NCBI GenBank assembly: GCA_044370695.1
Contig: JBILVB010000053.1
Coordinates: forward strand, 1 to 20,594
Reading direction: 5' to 3'
From: JBEIFW01 sp044370695
GTDB taxonomy: Bacteria; Actinomycetota; Acidimicrobiia; Acidimicrobiales; Ilumatobacteraceae
DNA: 20,594 bases
Shown here: piece after piece, positions 12,847-20,308 of the stretch
Layout: every line of letters starts with the position of its first letter
Position numbering within the stretch: position 1 is the stretch's first letter
Position numbers and translations under genes: made by a program
Notes under the pieces: model-generated
The model's database searches: none
The model's input: the letters and a program-made list of their open reading frames with translations, nothing else
What the model was told of the DNA's origin: nothing

Positions 12847-13427
12847 AGGCGGGCCAGCTCCGTCTCGACACGCCGCACGAACGCGGCGCGGGCGTCGGCG
12901 CCGACCGAGTCGAGCTCGTACAGCGCCAGCCAGTGCCGCCGGCACCGGCGCGCGGTGAGCATCCGCAGCGCCCGGTGCAAGGTGCGCCGGCCGCCGTCGC
13001 CGGTCAGGGCGACGAAGCGCCGGTTCGACCCGTAGGTGGTGATCCCCACGATGTGACGGATGTTGCGCAACAGCGGCCGCACGCGTTGGTCGCGCAGCTC
13101 GAAGGCGACCCCGGGCACGAGGACGCGTTCGAGCCACCCCTTGAGGATCGCCGGCAACCCGCTCCACCAGGTCGGGTAGACGAACACCAGCGCCTCGGCC
13201 CACCGGACCTGTGCGGCATGGTCGGCGACGTCGGCGCTGACGATCGCCTCGGTGGTGTCGTACGCCCGGCGCTCCTCGGCGGACATCACCGGCCGGAACC
13301 CTTCCCGGTACAAGTCGAGCATCCGGACCTCGTGGCCGCCCCGGCGCAGGCCGGCGACCGCAGCGCCGGCGAGGGCTGCGGAGTAACTCTCGGTGGAGGG
13401 GTGGGCGTGGACGACGAGGACCCGCAA
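12843..13427 (-). CDS. Flavodoxin-fold NAD(P)H dehydrogenase (quinone)-like protein (first of pair)
   Basis: A 194-residue paralogue of the following gene. RVLVVHAHPSTESYS (2-16) is the flavin phosphate loop, and ALVFVYPTWWSGLPAILKGW followed by LERVLVPGVAFEL matches the same segment of the family. I place the start at TTG 13427: it falls directly before the first beta strand, and TACGCT ends 8 bases upstream, matching the leaderless pattern of neighbours. The open frame continues to a GTG at 13505, but that would add 26 residues overlapping the divergent gene. The two paralogues are similar in motifs but clearly diverged, so a heterodimer or two substrate ranges are both possible. Confidence 0.85.
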   Translation of the reverse strand: MRVLVVHAHPSTESYSAALAGAAVAGLRRGGHEVRMLDLYREGFRPVMSAEERRAYDTTEAIVSADVADHAAQVRWAEALVFVYPTWWSGLPAILKGWLERVLVPGVAFELRDQRVRPLLRNIRHIVGITTYGSNRRFVALTGDGGRRTLHRALRMLTARRCRRHWLALYELDSVGADARAAFVRRVETELARL

Positions 13428-13435
13428 GCCCCGAG

Positions 13436-13441
13436 AGCGTA
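13436..13441 (-). promoter_or_regulatory. Putative -10 hexamer TACGCT, supports a TTG start
   Basis: TACGCT ends 8 bases before TTG 13427. It is back-to-back with the promoter of the divergent phosphotransferase. Confidence 0.5.
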
Positions 13442-13462
13442 TGGCGGCCGGGCCCGCTGCGG

Positions 13463-13468
13463 CATGAT
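13463..13468 (+). promoter_or_regulatory. Putative -10 hexamer CATGAT
   Basis: CATGAT ends 6 bases before ATG 13475 in the 47-base divergent gap. Confidence 0.45.
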
Positions 13469-13474
13469 GGCGCC

Positions 13475-14548
13475 ATGGGGGAGACCGAACCGACACTGCC
13501 CGCAAGCGCCGCCGAACTCGACGCGGCCTGGTTGTCGGCGGTGCTGGGCGTGCCGATCGGTGCGTTCGAGGTCACCGACATCGGCACCGGAACCGGGATC
13601 TTCGGCGAGATCGTCCGGGTGCACCTGCCCGACGCGGGGCCCGGGGCGCCGGCCAGCGTGATCGTCAAGTTCCCCACGGCCGAGCCCTCGAACCGGGCCG
13701 TCGGCAACGCGCTCGGGATCTACGAGCGCGAGCTGCGCTTCTACCAGGAGGTCCTGCCCCGCAGCCCCTTGCGCGCGCCCCGCTGCTACTACGCCGGGTC
13801 CCGCCCCGGCGACGGGCTGCACGTCCTCGTCCTCGAGGACCTCTCGGCGCTCGAGATGGGCGACCAGGTCGCCGGGATCAGCCTCGAGCGGGCCGAAGCG
13901 GTGATCGACGCGCTGGCCGGGCTGCACGCTGCGTGGTGGGAGCACCCCGAGCTCGACGGCTTCGACTGGCTGCCCGAGGTCGACGCGCCCGCCTACGCCG
14001 CGGTCGTGCCCGACATCTACCGCACGGGGCTGCCGGTGCTGCGGGACCGGTGGACCGACGCCGTGGGCGGCGCCGCGGTCGCGCTCGCCGAGGCCCTCGC
14101 GCCGCGCTTCGAGGAGATCATGGGGCGCTGCGGCATCGGCCCGCAGACCGTGATCCACACCGACTCGCGCCTCGACAACCTGTTCTTCGGGCCCGACGGT
14201 TCGGTCACGCTGATCGACTTCCAGCTCGCCCTGCGCGGCCGGGGGGTGAGCGATGTCGCCTACCTGATCGGGTCGTCGATGGAGCCCGACCTGGCGGCGC
14301 AACACTGGGAGTCGCTGCTGCGCCGATATCACGACGCCCTGCTCGCGGCCGGAGTGGAGAGCTACCCGTTCGCTCAGTGCCGCGACGACTATCTCGAACA
14401 CGTGTTGTATTACCTGTGCTCGCCGATGTCGCTGATCGCGACGTTCGACACGGGCAACGAGCGGGGCGCGGCGCTCACCCGGGCCTTCACCACCCGCTTC
14501 TTCCGCCACGCCGTCGACTGCGGGGCGGCCGCCGCCCTCGAGCGCTGA
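13475..14548 (+). CDS. Phosphotransferase, ecdysteroid-kinase-like / APH fold (copy 1)
   Basis: A 357-residue small-molecule kinase of the APH/ecdysteroid-kinase-like fold. Visible kinase features: Lys65 in SVIVKFPT (ATP lysine), YEREL (83-87), hinge VLVLEDL (117-123), catalytic loop HTDSRLDNLFF (228-238) with Asp230 and Asn235, and the metal-binding LIDFQ (246-250, Asp248). The catalytic loop reads HTD where the tandem paralogue has the more usual HGD. The substrate is unknown; related actinobacterial genes often sit near acyl-CoA and steroid metabolism, as here. It forms a two-gene unit with the paralogue starting 5 bases after its stop. Confidence 0.88.
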   Translation: MGETEPTLPASAAELDAAWLSAVLGVPIGAFEVTDIGTGTGIFGEIVRVHLPDAGPGAPASVIVKFPTAEPSNRAVGNALGIYERELRFYQEVLPRSPLRAPRCYYAGSRPGDGLHVLVLEDLSALEMGDQVAGISLERAEAVIDALAGLHAAWWEHPELDGFDWLPEVDAPAYAAVVPDIYRTGLPVLRDRWTDAVGGAAVALAEALAPRFEEIMGRCGIGPQTVIHTDSRLDNLFFGPDGSVTLIDFQLALRGRGVSDVAYLIGSSMEPDLAAQHWESLLRRYHDALLAAGVESYPFAQCRDDYLEHVLYYLCSPMSLIATFDTGNERGAALTRAFTTRFFRHAVDCGAAAALER

Positions 14549-14553
14549 GCCCG

Positions 14554-15597
14554 GTGGATCCCAGCGGTCTCACCCCGGCGTTCCTGTCCGACGTCCTCGG
14601 TGCCGAGGTCGTCGCCGTCGAGCAGAGCCGGGTCGGTACCGGGCAAGTCGGCATGAACGTGCGCTGCCGGCTCACGTACGCGGGGGCCCGCCCCGACCAC
14701 CTGCCCGAGTCGGTGGTGGCCAAGCTGCCCTCCGACGACCCGACGAGCCGGGCGGTCGGGCTCGCGTTGCGGAACTACGAGCGCGAGGTCGGCTTCTACC
14801 GCGAGCTCGCCCCCACCGTCGACGTGCGCAGCCCGCGGTGCTGGTTCGCCGACCGGGACGACACCACCGGCGACTTCGTCCTCGTGCTCGAAGACCTCGC
14901 GCCGGCGGTGCAGGGCGACCAGATCGCCGGGTGCGGCGTCGAGCACGCTGCGCTCGCCCTCACCGAGCTCGCCGCGCTGCACGCGCCGCGCTGGGGTGAC
15001 GCTTCGTTGGCGGCGATCGAGTGGCTGCAGCGGCGCGAACCGGGCGATCTCGAACGGCTGCAAGCGCTCTACGACGGCTGCCTCGAGCCGTTCGTCGCCC
15101 GCTACGGCGCCCGGCTCACGCCCGAGCAGGTCGATCTCGCCCGCCGGTTCTCGGCCCGGATCGGCGCGTTCCTCGCCCTCGGGGTCCCGCCGTTCACCGT
15201 CACCCACGGCGACTACCGCCTCGACAACCTCCTGTTCGGCACCGCCGATGGGGGCTACCCGGTGGCCGTCGTCGACTGGCAGACCCCGGGGCTCGGGGTG
15301 GCGTTCTCCGACCTCGCCTACTTCTGCGGCGCCGGTCTGCGCACCGAGGACCGCCGCACCCACGAGCGCGACCTGGTGCAGCACTACTGCGACGAGCTGC
15401 GCGGCCGAGGGGTCGACGTCGGCCCCGACGCGTGCTGGGCGGGCTACCGGCGGTTCGCGTTCAGCGGCGTGATCATGAGCGTCGTCGCGTCGATGATCGT
15501 GGGGCAGACCGAACGGGGCGACGACATGTTCGTCGCGATGGGCTCACGGCATCTCCAGCACGCCCTCGACCTCGACTCGCTCACTGCGCTCGGCTGA
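14554..15597 (+). CDS. Phosphotransferase, ecdysteroid-kinase-like / APH fold (copy 2)
   Basis: A 347-residue paralogue of the preceding gene. Kinase landmarks: Lys57 in SVVAKLPS, YEREV (75-79), hinge VLVLEDL (109-115), catalytic loop THGDYRLDNLLF (217-228) with Asp220 and Asn225, and VVDWQ (239-243) with Asp241. Both copies share the CxDQxAG-like segment after the hinge (GDQIAGCGVE here, GDQVAGISLE in copy 1). GTG 14554 lies 5 bases after the upstream stop, so read-through translation is likely. The last 54 bases overlap antisense with the end of the convergent acyl-CoA synthetase gene. The substrate is unknown. Confidence 0.88.
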   Translation: MDPSGLTPAFLSDVLGAEVVAVEQSRVGTGQVGMNVRCRLTYAGARPDHLPESVVAKLPSDDPTSRAVGLALRNYEREVGFYRELAPTVDVRSPRCWFADRDDTTGDFVLVLEDLAPAVQGDQIAGCGVEHAALALTELAALHAPRWGDASLAAIEWLQRREPGDLERLQALYDGCLEPFVARYGARLTPEQVDLARRFSARIGAFLALGVPPFTVTHGDYRLDNLLFGTADGGYPVAVVDWQTPGLGVAFSDLAYFCGAGLRTEDRRTHERDLVQHYCDELRGRGVDVGPDACWAGYRRFAFSGVIMSVVASMIVGQTERGDDMFVAMGSRHLQHALDLDSLTALG

Positions 15598-17211
15598 CGC
15601 GGCGTCGGCCGTGGCTCGGGCCCACGCAAGGTCGGCCTTGCCGGCGGGGGAGCGGCGCACGGCGGGGACGACCACCATCCGCTTGGGCAGCTTGAAGCGA
15701 GCCAGGCGCGCCTCGGCGGCGGCGAGCACCTCGGCGTCCGCCGGTCGCCGCCCGGGCCGGAACTGCACGAGCGCGACGATCTCCTGACCCCACCGCTCGC
15801 TCGGGCACGCGGTCACGACGCAGTCGTCGACGTCGGGGTGGGCGCGCAGCGCCTCCTCCACCTCCTCCGCGAACACCTTCTCCCCGCCGGTGTTGATCGT
15901 GCGGGCGTCGCGGCCGTGCACCACGATCGTGCCGTCGGCCCGGCGGCTCGCCCGGTCGCCGGGCACCCCGTGGCGCACCCCGCCGACCACCGGGAAGGTG
16001 CGGGCGGTCGCGGTCGGGTCGCCGAGGTAGCCGAGCGCGAGGCGGCCCGCGCTCGCGAGCCAGCCCACCTCGGCCTCGCCCGGTCCGAGGGGGCGGGTCA
16101 GGTCGTCGGAGAGCACCGTCGTGACGAGGTTGGCCTCGAACGACCCGGGCGTCGAGCCGTGGCTCGCCACGCGCACCACCTGCCCGCCGACCTCCGACGA
16201 GCCGAGCCCGTCGACCACCAGCACCGTCGGCAGCCGTTGCAGCAGTGCGTCGATCACCCGGGTCGACAACGGGGCGCCGCCGGAGAGCAGCACGGTGAGC
16301 GACGACGTGTCGTAGTGGCGCCGGTCGAGTTCGGCGAGCAGCGGCACGCAGAACGGGTCGCCCACCACGGCGAGCGAGGTGACGCGCTCGTGCTCGACGG
16401 ACCGCCACACCGCAGCCGGGTCGAAACGGTCGGGCTGTTCGGGTACCACGACGGTTCCACCGCCGATCAGCGTGCGCAGCGCCACCCACTGCCCGGCGCC
16501 GTGGATGAACGGCGGGGTCGGCAACAGCCGAATCGGGGCGGTCGCCGCCGCCACGACGTCGTCGAGCGACGTCGCATCGCGCGGGACCCCGAAACAGGCG
16601 ATCAGGGCGTCGGCTTGACGCCACAGCACGCCTTTCGGGCGGCCGGTCGTGCCGCCGGTGTAGAGGATGTACCGGTCGTCGGGCGACGCGACCACCGGGG
16701 GTCCGGCCGGGTCGGCGCGGGCGAGGAGGTCGTCGAACCACAAGGCGCCCGGCACGAGCGGCGTCGCAGAACCGTCGCGAACCTGGACGAGCAACCGCAA
16801 CGACGCCACGGCGGGTGCGGCCTCGGCCACGGCGTCGGCGTAGCCGGAATGGAACACCAGGGCGCCGGCCGCCGCGTCGGAGAGCACGTAGCGAAGCTCT
16901 TCGGCGACGTAGCGGTAGTTGACGTTGAACGGTGCCACCCGGGCGCCGAACGCGCCGAGCATCGCGACGAGGAACTCGGTGCCGTTGTGCAGGCACAGGC
17001 CGACGTGATCCTGCGTCGAGCGCCACGGCTCGATCGCAGCCGGGTCATCGTGGGCGCCGAACCCGCTGCGGTGCAGGGCGTCTGCGAAGCGGCGACTTCG
17101 TTCGGCGAGCTCGCGCCAGCGCAGTCGGCGCGCACCGTCGATGAGGGCGAGGGCGTCGGGGCGGGCCCGAGCCAGGGCGTCCACGACCGCGGGCACCGTC
17201 GTCTCCACCAC
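15544..17211 (-). CDS. AMP-dependent acyl-CoA synthetase, FadD19-like
   Basis: A 555-residue ANL-superfamily enzyme activating a carboxylic acid through an acyl-AMP to its CoA thioester. The phosphate loop reads LYTGGTTGRPKGVLWRQ (183-199). The TGGTTG...PKGVxWRQ form is typical of FadD19-type steroid side-chain or very-long-chain synthetases. GLGSSEVGG provides the adenine-binding segment, and RDARTINTGGEKVF the hinge and CoA-tunnel region. Lys525 in SPAGKADL is the adenylation lysine. About 22 residues beyond this are unusual, and their coding sequence overlaps the convergent phosphotransferase gene by 54 bases. The GTG at 17211 follows TAGCGT by 7 bases; a second GTG is adjacent. It is divergent from a second acyl-CoA synthetase. 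The substrate is inferred only from motif style. Confidence 0.92.
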   Translation of the reverse strand: MVETTVPAVVDALARARPDALALIDGARRLRWRELAERSRRFADALHRSGFGAHDDPAAIEPWRSTQDHVGLCLHNGTEFLVAMLGAFGARVAPFNVNYRYVAEELRYVLSDAAAGALVFHSGYADAVAEAAPAVASLRLLVQVRDGSATPLVPGALWFDDLLARADPAGPPVVASPDDRYILYTGGTTGRPKGVLWRQADALIACFGVPRDATSLDDVVAAATAPIRLLPTPPFIHGAGQWVALRTLIGGGTVVVPEQPDRFDPAAVWRSVEHERVTSLAVVGDPFCVPLLAELDRRHYDTSSLTVLLSGGAPLSTRVIDALLQRLPTVLVVDGLGSSEVGGQVVRVASHGSTPGSFEANLVTTVLSDDLTRPLGPGEAEVGWLASAGRLALGYLGDPTATARTFPVVGGVRHGVPGDRASRRADGTIVVHGRDARTINTGGEKVFAEEVEEALRAHPDVDDCVVTACPSERWGQEIVALVQFRPGRRPADAEVLAAAEARLARFKLPKRMVVVPAVRRSPAGKADLAWARATADAASAERSERVEVEGVLEMP

Positions 17212-17218
17212 GCCGCCG

Positions 17219-17224
17219 ACGCTA
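17219..17224 (-). promoter_or_regulatory. Putative -10 hexamer TAGCGT, leaderless
   Basis: TAGCGT ends 7 bases before GTG 17211. Confidence 0.6.
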
Positions 17225-17266
17225 CGCGGCGCTGCCTGCCGGCTCCAACGAGCGCAGCGCCGATGG

Positions 17267-17272
17267 CAGGAT
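17267..17272 (+). promoter_or_regulatory. Putative -10 hexamer CAGGAT
   Basis: CAGGAT ends 8 bases before ATG 17281. It is identical to the hexamer before psuK. Confidence 0.5.
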
Positions 17273-17280
17273 GCGCACCC

Positions 17281-18828
17281 ATGGGGGATTTCTTGACCAG
17301 CTATGCCGAGACCCAACCCACCAAGCCCGCCGTGATCGACGACCGCGGTCACGGCGAGGTCCGCACGCTCGACTTCGCCGGGTTGAACGCAGCGGCGAAC
17401 CGGCTCGCTCACGTGTTCCTGGACAAAGGCGCCGGCGCGGGTCGCAAGGTGGTGTGGTGTGGGCAGAACTCGATCGGGATCGTCACGGCGATCAACGCCT
17501 GCCGCAAGATCGGGGTGACGGCGGTGCCGTTGAACTACCGGTTGTCGGCCGACGAGGCGGCGTACGTGACCGACCACTCCGACGCGGTGATCGCCTACGT
17601 CGACGCCGAGTTCGCCTCGCTGTTCGCCGAGATCCGCGACCGGATCCCCAAGGTGGAGCACGTGCTGGTCTTCGACGGGGCGCCACTGCCCGGGCAGGAG
17701 TCGTGCGACGAACTCGTTGCGGCCGCACCGAATGACGAACCACCCGCAGGGGTGCCGGGTGCCGTGATGATCTACACGTCGGGCACGACCGGCAAGCCCA
17801 AGGGTGCGTTGCGGCGTGGCACGGGCGATCCCGCCCAGACCCAGCAGATGATCGCCTTCTACGGCTATCGCTCCGACGACGTGTACCTGACGACGGGCCC
17901 CCTCTACCACAGCGGTCCCGGCGGGTTCATGGGCATCGGCCAGCTCCTCGGCCAGACGGTGGTGGTGCAGCGCAAGTTCAACCCGGAGGACTGGCTGCGC
18001 CTCGTCGACACCTACCGATGCACCTCGACGTTCTCGGCGCCCACCCCGATCCGGATGATCTGCAACCTCCCGCAGGACGTGAAGGACCGCTACGACCGGT
18101 CCTCGATGCGGGTGATGATCGCCAACGCCGCTCCGTGGCCGTTCGCGCTCAAGCAGCAGTACGTCGCGAACTTCCCGCCCGAATCGCTCTGGGAGGTGTA
18201 CGGCTCGACCGAGATGGGGGTGAACTGCATCCTGCAGCCGGCCGACCAGATGCGTAAGCCCGGCTCGTGCGGGCGTCCGGCGCCCGGGGTCGAGATCCGG
18301 CTGTACGACGACCAGGGCAACGTGGTCGACGGGATCGGACCGGAGCACACCGGCGAGTTGTTCGTGCGCTCCGCGTCGATGTTCGCCGACTACTACAAGC
18401 AGCACGACAAGTATCTCGAGGACCAGCGCGACGGCTGGCAGACCGTGGGCGACATCGCCTACCGGGACGACGAGGGCTTCTATTACATCTGCGACCGCAA
18501 GAAGGACATGATCATCTCCGGCGGGATGAACGTGTACCCGGCCGAGATCGAAGCGGCCCTCGAGGCCCATCCCGACGTCGTCGAGGCCGCCGTGTTCGGC
18601 GTCCCGTCGGAGGAATGGGGCGAGTCCGTGCACGCCGTGGTGGTGCCCCGACCCGGTTCGGGTCTCGACGAGGCCGGCGTCATCGCCCACGCCAAGGCGG
18701 CGCTCGCCAACTACAAGGTGCCGCGGTCGGTGTCGTTCCTCGACGAGTTGCCCAAGACCGGTTCGGGCAAGGTGCTCAAGCGCGAGCTGCGCAACCCGTT
18801 CTGGGCCGGACACGACCGCCGGGTCTGA
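17281..18828 (+). CDS. AMP-dependent acyl-CoA synthetase / ligase
   Basis: A 515-residue ANL-superfamily acyl-CoA synthetase. MIYTSGTTGKPKGALRRG (163-180) is the phosphate loop, EVYGSTEMG the adenine-site motif, DGWQTVGDIAYRDDEGFYY the A8-side strand pair, DRKKDMIISGGMNVYP the hinge, and Lys497 in KTGSGKVLKREL the adenylation lysine. The general pattern fits medium- or long-chain fatty-acid or aromatic acyl-CoA ligases; the substrate cannot be read. It is a different subfamily from the divergent synthetase (TSGTTG against TGGTTG), so it is not a recent duplicate. It converges with the enoyl-ACP reductase gene, leaving only 14 bases between the stops. Confidence 0.93.
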   Translation: MGDFLTSYAETQPTKPAVIDDRGHGEVRTLDFAGLNAAANRLAHVFLDKGAGAGRKVVWCGQNSIGIVTAINACRKIGVTAVPLNYRLSADEAAYVTDHSDAVIAYVDAEFASLFAEIRDRIPKVEHVLVFDGAPLPGQESCDELVAAAPNDEPPAGVPGAVMIYTSGTTGKPKGALRRGTGDPAQTQQMIAFYGYRSDDVYLTTGPLYHSGPGGFMGIGQLLGQTVVVQRKFNPEDWLRLVDTYRCTSTFSAPTPIRMICNLPQDVKDRYDRSSMRVMIANAAPWPFALKQQYVANFPPESLWEVYGSTEMGVNCILQPADQMRKPGSCGRPAPGVEIRLYDDQGNVVDGIGPEHTGELFVRSASMFADYYKQHDKYLEDQRDGWQTVGDIAYRDDEGFYYICDRKKDMIISGGMNVYPAEIEAALEAHPDVVEAAVFGVPSEEWGESVHAVVVPRPGSGLDEAGVIAHAKAALANYKVPRSVSFLDELPKTGSGKVLKRELRNPFWAGHDRRV

Positions 18829-18842
18829 GAGGTCCGACGCGT

Positions 18843-19610
18843 TCAGGCGCCGATGGCGTGGTACCCGCCGTCGACGTGGACGATCTCGCCGGTGGTGGCC
18901 GGGAACCAGTCCGACAGCAACGCCACGCAGGTGCGGGCGACCGGCTCGGGATCGTTGACCGACCACCCGAGCGGCGCCCGGCGCTCCCACGCGTCCTCGA
19001 ACTCGGCGAACCCGGGGATCGACTTGGCGGCCATCGTGCGGATCGGGCCGGCCGCGACGAGGTTGCAGCGGATCCCCTTGGCGCCCAGCTCGCGGGCCAG
19101 GTACCGGTTGGTGGACTCGAGTGCCGCTTTCGCCACGCCCATCCAGTCGTAGGCCGGCCAGGCGACCGTGGCGTCGAAGTCCAACCCGAGCAACGTCGAG
19201 CCGGCCGGCATCAACGGTACGAACGCGTCGGCGAGGGCCTTGAGCGAGTAAGCCGATACGTGGAGCGCGACGCTGACGTCGGGCCACGTGGCTTCCATGA
19301 ACGTGCCGCCGAGGCACACCGCCGGGGCGAAGCCGATGGCGTGCAGCACGCCGTCGACACGGTCCCACTGCCCGGCGACGGCGTCGCGCACGGTCTCGAG
19401 GTGCTCGGGCACCGTGACGTCGAGCTCGTAGACCGGCGCAGGCCGAGGCAGCTTGCGGGCGGTCCGGGTGGTCAGCCCCATGCCACGCCCGGCGCCGGTG
19501 AGGATCACCTCGGCCCCCTGCTCCTGGGCGAGACGAGCCACCGAGAACGCGAGCGAGGCGTCGGTGAGCACCCCGGTGATGACCAGTCGTTTGCCGTCGA
19601 GCAGACCCAT
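18843..19610 (-). CDS. fabI: Enoyl-[acyl-carrier-protein] reductase, InhA/FabI type
   Basis: A 255-residue NADH-dependent reductase for the last step of each type II fatty-acid elongation cycle. LLDGKRLVITGVLTDASLAF (3-22) is the cofactor motif of the InhA/FabI group, LDFDATVAWPAYDWMGVAK (143-161) holds the catalytic Tyr154 and Lys161, and NLVAAGPIRTMAAKSI is the substrate-loop region. Several stretches follow mycobacterial InhA closely. At the position of InhA Ser94 (HSIGF) this protein has Ala91 (HAIGF), the same change that lowers isoniazid-NAD sensitivity in InhA. The ATG at 19610 follows TACGGT by 8 bases. It is divergent from the F420 oxidoreductase with a 35-base gap. Confidence 0.94.
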   Translation of the reverse strand: MGLLDGKRLVITGVLTDASLAFSVARLAQEQGAEVILTGAGRGMGLTTRTARKLPRPAPVYELDVTVPEHLETVRDAVAGQWDRVDGVLHAIGFAPAVCLGGTFMEATWPDVSVALHVSAYSLKALADAFVPLMPAGSTLLGLDFDATVAWPAYDWMGVAKAALESTNRYLARELGAKGIRCNLVAAGPIRTMAAKSIPGFAEFEDAWERRAPLGWSVNDPEPVARTCVALLSDWFPATTGEIVHVDGGYHAIGA

Positions 19611-19618
19611 GGGGCCGC

Positions 19619-19624
19619 ACCGTA
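19619..19624 (-). promoter_or_regulatory. Putative -10 hexamer TACGGT for fabI, leaderless
   Basis: TACGGT ends 8 bases before ATG 19610. The same hexamer and spacing precede rpe. Confidence 0.6.
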
Positions 19625-19631
19625 CCTGTGC

Positions 19632-19637
19632 AAGGCT
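19632..19637 (+). promoter_or_regulatory. Putative -10 hexamer AAGGCT for npdG
   Basis: AAGGCT ends 8 bases before ATG 19646. Only 7 bases separate it from the oppositely oriented fabI hexamer, so the two promoters cannot be occupied at once. Confidence 0.4.
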
Positions 19638-19645
19638 GCGGGCTC

Positions 19646-20308
19646 ATGCGCATCGGCATCCTCGGTGGTACCGGCCCGGCCGGCACTGCGCTCGGCGCCC
19701 GTCTGGCCTCCGTCGGCTACGAGGTGGTGCTCGGCAGCCGGTCGAAGTACCGGGCCATGGAGGCCCGTGACGAGGTGATCGAACGCTGGCCCGACCGGGA
19801 GCTGAAGCTCGACTGCGGGGACAACACCGCCGCCGCGATGGCCCACGTGGTGGTGCTGGCCACCCCGTGGGACTCAGCCGCGCAGACGGCGGCATCGGTG
19901 GCCGAGCACCTCGCCGGCAAGGTGGTGATCTCGATGGCCAACGCACTCGTCAAGGTCGGTCCCGAGTTCCAGCCGCTGGTCCCACCGCGGGGCTCGGTGG
20001 CGGCGCACGTGCAGGCGGCCGTCCCCCAGGCCCGAGTCGTCGCGGCGCTGCACCACCTGCCGGCCAAGGAACTCGGTCATCTCGGCGACCCGATCGAGTC
20101 CGACGTGCTCATCTGCTCCGACGATCCGAGCGCGACGGCGATCGTGTTCGAGATCGTCGAGCGGATCCCCGGGTGCCGGCCCCTCGATGCCGGTGAGCTG
20201 TCCAACGCCACGGCGATCGAGGCGTTCACCGCCGTGCTGTTGCAGCTGAACGTGCGGTACCGCACGCGGGTGGCGCCCAAGCTCACCGGGATCCGGTCCC
20301 ACCGATGA
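19646..20308 (+). CDS. npdG: F420H2:NADP oxidoreductase (NpdG/Fno family)
   Basis: A 220-residue protein that transfers hydride between coenzyme F420 and NADP. MRIGILGGTGPAGTALGARL (1-20) is the Rossmann dinucleotide loop, and SRSKY (31-35) supplies the 2'-phosphate contacts selecting NADP. Further family features are VVVLATPW, VVAALHHLPA, and the C-terminal PLDAGELSNATAIEAFTAVLLQLN. The length matches archaeal Fno (about 212). It implies the organism makes F420. The ATG at 19646 is chosen over the upstream in-frame TTG at 19628, because the Rossmann strand starts immediately after it. Its stop overlaps the mshC start as ATGA, tying F420 redox and mycothiol synthesis into one transcript. Confidence 0.93.
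   Translation: MRIGILGGTGPAGTALGARLASVGYEVVLGSRSKYRAMEARDEVIERWPDRELKLDCGDNTAAAMAHVVVLATPWDSAAQTAASVAEHLAGKVVISMANALVKVGPEFQPLVPPRGSVAAHVQAAVPQARVVAALHHLPAKELGHLGDPIESDVLICSDDPSATAIVFEIVERIPGCRPLDAGELSNATAIEAFTAVLLQLNVRYRTRVAPKLTGIRSHR

Noticed and set aside
15544..19686. A 1380-codon open frame on the minus strand
   Set aside because: Only the 15544-17211 part is an acyl-CoA synthetase. The rest is antisense to the 17281-18828 synthetase and out of frame with fabI; stops are simply rare at this GC content.
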